Source of the DNA: UMGS1387 sp045646465
GTDB taxonomy: Bacteria > Bacillota > Clostridia > Oscillospirales > CAG-382
NCBI GenBank assembly: GCA_045646465.1
Contig: JAZRKT010000105.1
Span: 1-28,913, forward strand
DNA length: 28,913 bases
Direction: 5' to 3'
Position numbers and translations under genes: made by a program. Every line of letters starts with the position of its first letter. Position 1 is the stretch's first letter. The notes under the pieces were generated by a model that worked only from the letters and a program-made list of their open reading frames with translations, searched no databases and was not told where the DNA came from. Of the stretch, positions 8,323 to 14,563 are shown one piece after another.

Positions 8323-9417
8323 ATGAACAATATATTTGTTGATACCTTTAATTTCGCACAGACTCCGTTGTATTTGTTTGTGGCGGCTCTGTGTGCGTTC
8401 TGTATCTCAGTTGCGCTGACACCTGTCATAAGAGTGCTTGCTTTTAAGCTTGGCATTACTGACATACCCAAGGACTCCAGAAGAATGCATAAGAAAGAAA
8501 TGCCTCTTATGGGCGGACTTGCAATGTTCTTTGCGTTTCTTATATCAACTCTGATATTCTGTAATCTTGATACCAAGACTGTTGGAATGTTGCTTGGTGC
8601 AACACTTATAGTTGTAACGGGAATAATTGACGATAAGTACGAAATGCGTGCAATAATCAAGCTTCTTTTGCAGATTGCGGCGGCGGTTATTGCGGTGCTT
8701 TCGGGTATTGAAATGGATTATATCAACCTGTTCGGTTATATAATTGAATTTGGTGCCTGGTCGGGCCTTGTAACTGTTATATGGATAGTAGCCCTCACAA
8801 ATGCAATTAACCTCATTGACGGGCTAGATGGACTTTCCTGCGGTATTTCAACTATTTCGTCATTTACATTGCTTATATCTCTTATTCACACCGATACTCC
8901 ATTTGCAGTTATCGTTATGATAGGCATACTTGCAGGCAGCTGTCTAGGATTTTTGCCCTTCAACTTTAATCCTGCAAAAATCTTTATGGGCGACACAGGC
9001 GCACTTTTCTTAGGCTATACATTAAGCGTACTGTCAATTATGGGCTACTTCAAGCTAAATGCCATTGTGACCTTCTGGGTGCCTTTTCTTGTGTTTGCAC
9101 TTCCTCTTATTGATACCACCTTTGCTTTTGCAAGACGTATTCTTACAGGCAGAAGTCCTTTTTCTGCCGACAGAGGACACCTGCACCACAGACTTATTGA
9201 CAGAGGCTATGACCAGAAGCACGCCGTGCTTATACTTTATGCCGTAAGCGGAATTTCGGGCATATCGGCGGTTCTTATGTCAATCGGTAAATTTGTAGGC
9301 GGCGTTATAATGCTGTGCGTTGCACTTGCGGTGCTGCTGCTTAACCTTGCTTTTGCCACTGAAAATGATAGTGAAAGCGATAAACCTACTGAAGAAGAAG
9401 CTACAACAAAAGAATAA
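8323..9417 (+). CDS. tagO: Undecaprenyl-phosphate GlcNAc-1-phosphate transferase (TagO/WecA type)
   Basis: The protein has 364 residues and about 10-11 membrane helices. It moves GlcNAc-1-phosphate from UDP-GlcNAc to undecaprenyl phosphate at the cytoplasmic face of the membrane, starting wall teichoic acid or another surface polysaccharide. Family motifs are in order: RRMHKKEMPLMGG (53-65), IIDDKYE with Asp103-Asp104 (101-107), NAINLIDGLDGLSCG (160-174), FNPAKIFMGDTGAL (215-228) and the WecA/TagO-type histidine motif HLHHRL (286-291), which separates it from MraY. The acidic, asparagine-rich C-tail is unremarkable. It lies 18 bases after trpS with an AAAGGA site. No teichoic acid genes adjoin it, so which glycan it starts is unknown; the gene symbol is by family only. 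Confidence 0.92.
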   Translation: MNNIFVDTFNFAQTPLYLFVAALCAFCISVALTPVIRVLAFKLGITDIPKDSRRMHKKEMPLMGGLAMFFAFLISTLIFCNLDTKTVGMLLGATLIVVTGIIDDKYEMRAIIKLLLQIAAAVIAVLSGIEMDYINLFGYIIEFGAWSGLVTVIWIVALTNAINLIDGLDGLSCGISTISSFTLLISLIHTDTPFAVIVMIGILAGSCLGFLPFNFNPAKIFMGDTGALFLGYTLSVLSIMGYFKLNAIVTFWVPFLVFALPLIDTTFAFARRILTGRSPFSADRGHLHHRLIDRGYDQKHAVLILYAVSGISGISAVLMSIGKFVGGVIMLCVALAVLLLNLAFATENDSESDKPTEEEATTKE

Positions 9418-9435
9418 TTTTTAACGGAGGTCAGC

Positions 9436-10212
9436 ATGAAAAATCACCGTGACCTTGAGGGTCTTGGGGCGAATATTTTGATTGCCGCCTTAATACTTCT
9501 GATGATTATAGCAGCTCTTAATAAAATGGGGCTGTATAACCTGCCACCTTTAATTGAGAATTTCCTTAATCCTCAAAGCGTTGAAGAAAAAAATCATAGC
9601 ATAGATGAGGATAAAATTTATAATTCTGCACAGTTTGATACCGAGTCCTCAGGCGAGGTTGAAAAAGTTAAAATTTCCCACGAAAATGCCCGTGAAATGC
9701 TGGAGAAAATCTTCAATAAAAATGATTACCGTCACGAAATATCCGTGACTCATTACGCTGAAGGAACATCTCTTACTCGGCAAGTTGTTATTGAAAAGAA
9801 AAATTCATTCTATGAGGCTGATGTTTATTCGCGTTCGGCAACACTGCTTGAATCTTATAGCGAAACGGATGATGAAATAACTGCGCAGAAATACAGCGGC
9901 GGTAAGGTTTTACACACCGCAACCTATCCAAAGGGCAGTTTTACGGTGCCTGAGCTATGCTCTGTTATAGCCGACCATAAAAGCTTCCTTGACGGTATAT
10001 ATGACCTTCAGGAAGGAAACTTTTCGGTAATTCATGGAGATTTCGGAACAGAACTCGAAATTGTATTTGAAACGGTACTTGAAAATTATTCTCAGACCGA
10101 AGCCTACAGAATAAATGTTGATTACGGCATTGTAACACAGGCTGAATGTACCGAAAACGGAAAGCTTGTTTATTCAATGCAGACACTTTCTTTAAAAGAA
10201 CTTGCTAACTGA
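9436..10212 (+). CDS. Membrane-anchored protein of unknown function
   Basis: The protein has 258 residues and I do not recognise it. A single hydrophobic helix (about 14-31, LIAALILLMIIAALNKMG) near the N-terminus is followed by an acidic linker (about 45-75) and a beta-rich domain of about 180 residues, rich in paired charged and aromatic strands, with no cysteine pairs or catalytic motif that I can name. The topology suggests a short cytoplasmic tail and an extracytoplasmic domain, compatible with a sensor, chaperone or LolA-like lipid-binding fold, but this is a guess. It is the last gene of the aminotransferase-trpS-tagO operon: a GGAGG site precedes ATG 9436, 18 bases after tagO. Its last 8 bases overlap the end of the convergent minus-strand gene, and no terminator separates them. 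Confidence 0.8.
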   Translation: MKNHRDLEGLGANILIAALILLMIIAALNKMGLYNLPPLIENFLNPQSVEEKNHSIDEDKIYNSAQFDTESSGEVEKVKISHENAREMLEKIFNKNDYRHEISVTHYAEGTSLTRQVVIEKKNSFYEADVYSRSATLLESYSETDDEITAQKYSGGKVLHTATYPKGSFTVPELCSVIADHKSFLDGIYDLQEGNFSVIHGDFGTELEIVFETVLENYSQTEAYRINVDYGIVTQAECTENGKLVYSMQTLSLKELAN

Positions 10213-10498
10213 TAAACAGCATTGCGAGAATAACCGAAAATAATGTACTGTCGTTGTCATCGGGACAAAAAAACATAACCATAAGCAAAAAAAGCAATAT
10301 ACTGATGCTGTCGCTGCTATAACACCCTAGTGACTCTTTGAGAGAGCTCCCCTCAGATGTTTGACTATCAATTGGCATATGTTTTGGCGTACTGTTTATC
10401 CTTGGTTCGTTGCAGACACTTTTTAATGTCATCTGCTTAATTGCATCCCTGTTTGGATAAACCCTGACGGATTTAATGGGTGTTTCGTTGGTGTACAT
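10205..10498 (-). CDS. Small hydrophobic-hairpin protein (unknown), third gene of a minus-strand cassette
   Basis: The protein has 97 residues. The N-terminal two thirds is polar and basic, probably disordered. The C-terminal third has two short hydrophobic stretches (about 66-77 and 85-96) split by an acidic turn, CPDDNDS. Each stretch is only about 12 residues, shorter than a normal transmembrane helix. Small clostridial proteins with this hydrophobic-acidic-hydrophobic tail feel familiar to me, but I cannot name a family. A well-placed GTGAGGT site (10503-10509) precedes ATG 10498. It follows the 100-residue gene by 55 bases containing a hairpin. Its 3' end overlaps the convergent membrane-protein gene by 8 bases. 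That it is translated is inferred from the ribosome site and gene context. Confidence 0.65.
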   Translation of the reverse strand: MYTNETPIKSVRVYPNRDAIKQMTLKSVCNEPRINSTPKHMPIDSQTSEGSSLKESLGCYSSDSISILLFLLMVMFFCPDDNDSTLFSVILAMLFIS

Positions 10499-10513
10499 AT
10501 TTACCTCACTTGT

Positions 10514-10535
10514 CTGCGGCGGTTATCCGCCGCAG
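10514..10535. other. Perfect GC-rich hairpin between two minus-strand genes, no T-run
   Basis: A 9-base stem (CTGCGGCGG 10514-10522 with CCGCCGCAG 10527-10535) closes a 4-base loop. Neither strand has a T-run after it, so it is not a standard intrinsic terminator. It sits 15 bases upstream of the start codon of the 97-residue gene, just before its ribosome site. It could stabilise the upstream message, attenuate read-through or mark an RNA processing point. Confidence 0.7.
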
Positions 10536-10553
10536 GTTTGATATGTTGACGTG

Positions 10554-10856
10554 TTATATTCTAAGACTTAGAATGATTTTTGCGGCATTCAATGCATTGA
10601 TAATCATATCGGCTTTGTTTGAAAACTCTTTTCCGAATAATGGTTTGAGAGCAGTAAGAACGTCTATTTTCCGCTGAATACCTGCCGCTTTTTCACTTTG
10701 TATGGGATTGGTGTTGCCTTCATTTTCCGTAAACATCGGTTTATCTGTATTGCTGTCTGTGCCGCCTGATAGCTGATTTATGATTTTCACAATGGCATCG
10801 CTTGTGCTTTTATCGGATAGAAGCTTTGTAATAATGTCCGGTGAGCTGTTTTCCAT
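10554..10856 (-). CDS. Small soluble protein of unknown function, second gene of the cassette
   Basis: The protein has 100 residues. The N-terminal helix-like part (about 5-30) is followed by a polar asparagine/threonine-rich linker, then a C-terminal helical segment with the pattern RKIDVLTALKPLFG (62-75) and a hydrophobic amphipathic end (ADMIINALNAAKIILSL). The leucine-rich 'ALKPxx' block resembles small uncharacterised clostridial proteins as I remember them, but I cannot assign a family or role. The start is supported by GAGGTGA (10863-10869), located in the last codons of the preceding gene. The intergenic distance is one base, so the two are likely translationally coupled. Confidence 0.72.
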   Translation of the reverse strand: MENSSPDIITKLLSDKSTSDAIVKIINQLSGGTDSNTDKPMFTENEGNTNPIQSEKAAGIQRKIDVLTALKPLFGKEFSNKADMIINALNAAKIILSLRI

Positions 10857-10857
10857 A

Positions 10858-11082
10858 TTATTTCACCTCGTTAAGGATGCTTTCAAGATGTCGGACTTCA
10901 TCCTGACCCAGAGCTTCTTTTAAAAGAAGTATGTCCTGAGCCGAAAGGGCTGCTATTTTATCCCTGTATATATCGGCACATCTGAGAATTTCATCGATGT
11001 TTTGACTGCCAATTCCTTTTTCAAAAGCATATTTTTGGACGGCTTTTACTATTACGTCCCCATTGATATTTTTTTTGTTCAT
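10858..11082 (-). CDS. Small helical protein of unknown function, first gene of the cassette
   Basis: The protein has 74 residues. The true start is the ATG at 11082 (MNKKNINGDVIVKAV), set by AGGTGG at 11088-11093. A longer frame reaching 11205 exists but would run into the divergent phosphoesterase gene and lacks a ribosome site. The protein is predicted to be mostly helical, with the block LSAQDILLLKEALGQDEVRHLESILN near the C-terminus, a 'DxxxLKxALG' pattern common in small clostridial proteins I cannot name. No membrane segment or cysteine pair is present. It begins only 30 bases from the start of the divergent operon. Function is unknown. Confidence 0.72.
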   Translation of the reverse strand: MNKKNINGDVIVKAVQKYAFEKGIGSQNIDEILRCADIYRDKIAALSAQDILLLKEALGQDEVRHLESILNEVK

Positions 11083-11112
11083 ATAAACCACCTTTCTGGA
11101 AGGATAATAATA

Positions 11113-11604
11113 ATGAAAATACTTGTTGTGTCTGATTCTCACGGTAATACTGAATTGCTTCATAAGGTTGTAAGCCAAAACAGAATGTGTGACCTTGTTA
11201 TACACCTTGGCGATAATGCTTCAGACGGAAACGAGGTTATGCGTGATTTTCCCACAATTGCTTTTCTTAACGTTACGGGAAACTGTGATATGGGCTTTGT
11301 GCTGAACGGTGTCAGTTCCGAAGGCACCTTCACCGCAGAAGATCGCAGAATTTTTTTTACACACGGTCATAAGTATAACGTTAATTTTGGAAACGATATT
11401 CTTGTGTATCAGGCGAAAATGAAAAATGCCGATATTGCTCTTTACGGGCATACCCACGTGTCCTTTGCCCAAGAAAAGGGAGGGGTGCTTGTTATAAATC
11501 CGGGAAGCATTTCACTTCCAAGAAACGGAAGCTGCGGTACTTACTGTATACTTGAAATTTGCGGTAAAGAGGTAAAATATAAAATCTGTGAGGTAGAAAA
11601 ATGA
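11113..11604 (+). CDS. MJ0936/YfcE-family metallophosphoesterase
   Basis: The protein has 163 residues, starting at ATG 11113 with GGAAGGA just upstream; a longer in-frame start at 11002 is rejected because it adds 37 residues with no family match and crosses the divergent gene. The calcineurin-like metal site is complete: DSHGN (8-12), HLGDNASDG (37-45), NVTGNCD (59-65), FTHGHKYNV and GHTH near residue 117. Family members are small cytosolic phosphodiesterases acting on cyclic nucleotides or phosphodiester model substrates; the physiological substrate is not known. It is the first gene of an operon with the next gene overlapping by 4 bases (ATGA). Confidence 0.9.
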   Translation: MKILVVSDSHGNTELLHKVVSQNRMCDLVIHLGDNASDGNEVMRDFPTIAFLNVTGNCDMGFVLNGVSSEGTFTAEDRRIFFTHGHKYNVNFGNDILVYQAKMKNADIALYGHTHVSFAQEKGGVLVINPGSISLPRNGSCGTYCILEICGKEVKYKICEVEK

Positions 11605-12107
11605 CCTATAGACCTAAAAGTACAAGTAATAAAGAAAAAATCCTTGCACTTGCCTGTGCAATTGTTGCAATTGTTCTGTTTACGCTTGGCAGCTTTGTTG
11701 AGTTCTTTCCCGCACTTTATCAGATAACGGCAATTATTTTAGCCGTTGTTTCAGTAGAGCTGTATATGAAATATGTGGGAAGCGATTATATATATGAAGC
11801 GGAGGAAAGCTCTCTTAAAATATATAAGATTACCGGCAAAAAAAGTATATGCGTGTGCAGTCTTGATTATGAAATGTCACTGTCTGAGATTGTGACTTGT
11901 GATGAGTATTTAAAGAACAAGGATAAGTATCCTAAGTATAATTTTAATGTAAATTACGCAAAGAATCTTGCACCCGAAAAGTACAGCGTGTATTTCTTTG
12001 TTTTCAAGGATAAAAAATGTATGGCAAAACTTGAGCCCGATGAAGTATTTTCGGAGTATGTAAATAAAAAAATCAGAGCCGCCCTTGAAAATAATAACCA
12101 AAAATAA
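11601..12107 (+). CDS. Small membrane protein of unknown function
   Basis: The protein has 168 residues. Two closely spaced transmembrane helices (about 14-32 and 37-55) near the N-terminus form a hairpin, followed by a cytosolic domain of about 110 residues rich in Lys, Tyr and Glu that reads like a compact beta-rich fold with EESSLKIYKITGKKS, similar in style to bacterial PH-like domains, though this is only an impression. The start codon overlaps the stop of the phosphoesterase gene (ATGA), indicating translational coupling. Its link to the phosphoesterase or to thiI, 18 bases downstream, is unknown. Confidence 0.85.
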   Translation: MTYRPKSTSNKEKILALACAIVAIVLFTLGSFVEFFPALYQITAIILAVVSVELYMKYVGSDYIYEAEESSLKIYKITGKKSICVCSLDYEMSLSEIVTCDEYLKNKDKYPKYNFNVNYAKNLAPEKYSVYFFVFKDKKCMAKLEPDEVFSEYVNKKIRAALENNNQK

Positions 12108-12125
12108 ACCGAAAGGAAAATCAAA

Positions 12126-13316
12126 ATGACAAATTATAATGAAGTTCTGCTTTTGAAAATGGGCGAAATAGTACTTAAAGGACTTAACCGTTCGTATTTT
12201 GAAAGCCTTATGATAAAGGACACTAAAAACAGATTGAGAAGACTTGGCAAATTTGGATATAAAAGTGTGCAGTCGGTGCTTTATGTAACACCTGAGAACG
12301 AAGAAGCAAAGATGAATCTGGATAAGGCGCTTGAAAATACTTCTAAGGTTTTCGGTATTATGAATGTCTGTAAGGCGGCGGTGGTTGATAAGACACTTGA
12401 AGATGTTTTTGAGGCGGTAAGAGAGTATACGGCAGATGAACTGTCATCGGCAAAAACCTTCAAGGTAGAATCAAAGCGCTCAGATAAAGAATTCCCTCTC
12501 ACATCCCCTGAACTTTCCCGTGAGTGCGGCGGAGCAATACTTTCAAAATTTCATCACCTTAAGGTGGATGTGAATAATCCCGATGTTACGGTAAGAGTAG
12601 AAATAAGAAGCGACAAAGCTTACGTTCACTGCAATCCCGTTCAGGGTGCGGGCGGAATGCCTCAGGGAAGTGCAGGAAAAGGGCTTCTTCTGCTTTCAGG
12701 CGGTATTGACAGTCCCGTGGCGGGCTATTTATGTGCTAAAAGAGGTGTTACAATTGATGCATTGCACTTTGAAAGCTACCCTTATACCAGCGAAAGAGCA
12801 CGTGAAAAGGTTGTAGAGCTTGCCGAAACAATGCAGGAGTATTGCGGCAGAATAAACCTTACAATAGCCTCTGTAACAGAAATTCAGGAGCATATCAAAA
12901 ATAACTGCAATGAGGATTACTTTACCCTGATTCTGCGCAGATTTATGATGAGAATTGCCGAAAAAATTGCACTTAACCGTGAATGCCGAGCTCTCATTAC
13001 AGGCGAAAGCCTCGGTCAGGTTGCAAGCCAGACAATGAATGCACTTAATTCCACCAACAGCGTAATAAGCGAAATGTGCGTGCACCGTCCTCTTATTGCA
13101 ATGGATAAAGAGGATATTATCAAAATTTCTCGTAAAATCGGCACATACGATGTTTCAATTCAGCCATTTGAGGATTGCTGTACCGTTTTTACGCCAAGAC
13201 ATCCTGTGACCAATCCAAAGCTTGAAAATATTTTGCGTGAGGAAGAAAAGCTTGATATAGAGGGTCTTGTACAGCGTGCGGTAGACGGCGCGTATTTATG
13301 GGAGGAAAAACTGTGA
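12126..13316 (+). CDS. thiI: tRNA 4-thiouridine synthetase ThiI (no rhodanese domain)
   Basis: The protein has 396 residues. It adenylates U8 of tRNA for 4-thiouridine formation and, in many bacteria, also helps deliver sulfur for the thiazole of thiamine. Domains are an N-terminal ferredoxin-like region, a THUMP domain (about 60-165) and a PP-loop ATPase with LLLSGGIDSPVAGYL (188-202, the SGGxDS motif at 191-196). A cysteine-rich stretch PFEDCCTVFTP lies in the C-terminal half. The rhodanese extension of E. coli ThiI is absent, as in Bacillus and Clostridia, which use a dedicated cysteine desulfurase; no desulfurase gene is in this window. The stop codon overlaps the GTG start of cinA. Confidence 0.96.
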   Translation: MTNYNEVLLLKMGEIVLKGLNRSYFESLMIKDTKNRLRRLGKFGYKSVQSVLYVTPENEEAKMNLDKALENTSKVFGIMNVCKAAVVDKTLEDVFEAVREYTADELSSAKTFKVESKRSDKEFPLTSPELSRECGGAILSKFHHLKVDVNNPDVTVRVEIRSDKAYVHCNPVQGAGGMPQGSAGKGLLLLSGGIDSPVAGYLCAKRGVTIDALHFESYPYTSERAREKVVELAETMQEYCGRINLTIASVTEIQEHIKNNCNEDYFTLILRRFMMRIAEKIALNRECRALITGESLGQVASQTMNALNSTNSVISEMCVHRPLIAMDKEDIIKISRKIGTYDVSIQPFEDCCTVFTPRHPVTNPKLENILREEEKLDIEGLVQRAVDGAYLWEEKL

Positions 13317-14560
13317 TTGCAGAAATATTTTGTATTGGTACAGAGCTTTTAATAGGGGATATAGTAAATACAAACGCAGCATATATATCAAAGAGAATGT
13401 CAGAACAGGGCTTTGACGTGCTGTATCATTCGGTATGCGGAGATAACGGCGAAAGACTTGAAAACTGCCTTCGCCTTGCATTTTCACGAAGCGATATTGT
13501 TGTTACAACAGGCGGACTCGGCCCCACATATGATGATATTACAATGGAAAAGTGCTGTAATGTGCTTGGACTTGAATGTGAAATGAATGAGGAAGCTCTC
13601 CAAGGCATATGTGACTATTTTAAGCGTATGGGTCGCACAATGACAGATAATAACAATAAGCAGGCATATCTACCCAAAGGTGTCAAGGTCTTTATGAACA
13701 ACTACGGAACAGCACCCGGCATTTGTGCCGAAAAGGACGGAAAGGTGCTTGTAATGATGCCGGGACCTCCCCGTGAAATGAAGCCAATGCTTGATGAACA
13801 GGTGCTTCCGTACCTTGGAAAATACTCGTCAAAGGTGCTTATTTCTTCAAATGTAAATATTTTCGGTATGGGTGAGTCAACGGTCGAAAGCGTGCTTAAA
13901 GAGCTTATGACAACATCAAAAAATCCCACTCTTGCGCCTTACGTCAATGACGGCGAGGTAAGAGTGAGAGTAACGGCAAGTGCTGATAATGAAGAGAAAG
14001 CAAGAAAGCTTGTTGACGAATATGTTCTGAAGGTAAAACAGGCTGTAGGCAAATATGTTTATGATGTTGACAGCCCTTCGATGGAAAGCACGCTTGTCAG
14101 AATTCTTCGTGAGAAAAAGCTTACTGTTTCAACGGCTGAATCCTGCACTGGTGGACTTGTGAGTGCGGCACTTACTAATGTGTCGGGCGCAAGCGAGGTG
14201 TTCGGCCTTGGCGTGTGCACCTATGCAAATGAAGCAAAAATGAAAATGCTTGGCGTAAAGCCCGAAACTCTTGAAAAGTACGGTGCCGTTTCAGAGCAGA
14301 CCGCAATAGAGATGGCAATAGGTGTAAAAAATCTGTCGGGCTGCGATATTGCTATATCTCTTACGGGTATTGCGGGACCGAATGGTGGAACAGAAGAAAA
14401 GCCTGTTGGACTTGTGTATCTCGGTGTTGCGGCAGGAGAAAAGGCATATGCAAAAAAACTTCTTCTTGCACAGCACGCAAGACGTGACAGAAGCTATATC
14501 AGAACTCTTGCCGTAAAGAATGCATTGAAGGCAGCAATTGATGAAGCATTGGAGTTGTAA
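13313..14560 (+). CDS. cinA: CinA: competence/damage-inducible protein, NMN amidohydrolase family
   Basis: The protein has 415 residues, starting at GTG 13313 (VIAEIFCIGTELL), with GGAGG at 13301-13305 seven bases before it. The in-frame ATG at 13298 is rejected because it would place the ribosome site inside the coding region. There are two domains: an N-terminal MoCF/COG1058 domain (IGTELLIGDIVNTN, TTGGLGPTYDDIT, MPGPPREM), linked to ADP-ribose pyrophosphatase activity, and a C-terminal PncC-like domain (STAESCTGGLVSAAL, then LTGIAGPNGGTEEKPVG) that deamidates nicotinamide mononucleotide for NAD salvage. Both domains look intact. Its start overlaps the thiI stop by 4 bases (GTGA), so the two are coupled. 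No recA follows, unlike the arrangement in some Firmicutes. Confidence 0.95.
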   Translation: MIAEIFCIGTELLIGDIVNTNAAYISKRMSEQGFDVLYHSVCGDNGERLENCLRLAFSRSDIVVTTGGLGPTYDDITMEKCCNVLGLECEMNEEALQGICDYFKRMGRTMTDNNNKQAYLPKGVKVFMNNYGTAPGICAEKDGKVLVMMPGPPREMKPMLDEQVLPYLGKYSSKVLISSNVNIFGMGESTVESVLKELMTTSKNPTLAPYVNDGEVRVRVTASADNEEKARKLVDEYVLKVKQAVGKYVYDVDSPSMESTLVRILREKKLTVSTAESCTGGLVSAALTNVSGASEVFGLGVCTYANEAKMKMLGVKPETLEKYGAVSEQTAIEMAIGVKNLSGCDIAISLTGIAGPNGGTEEKPVGLVYLGVAAGEKAYAKKLLLAQHARRDRSYIRTLAVKNALKAAIDEALEL

Positions 14561-14563
14561 AAT

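Noticed and set aside
11002..11112. Longer N-terminus of the metallophosphoesterase
   Set aside because: It would read through the divergent small gene, and the family N-terminus (MKILVVSDSHG) begins exactly at ATG 11113 after a ribosome site.
11083..11205. Longer N-terminus of the 74-residue minus-strand protein
   Set aside because: It would overlap the phosphoesterase coding region, and a good AGGTGG site supports the start at 11082.
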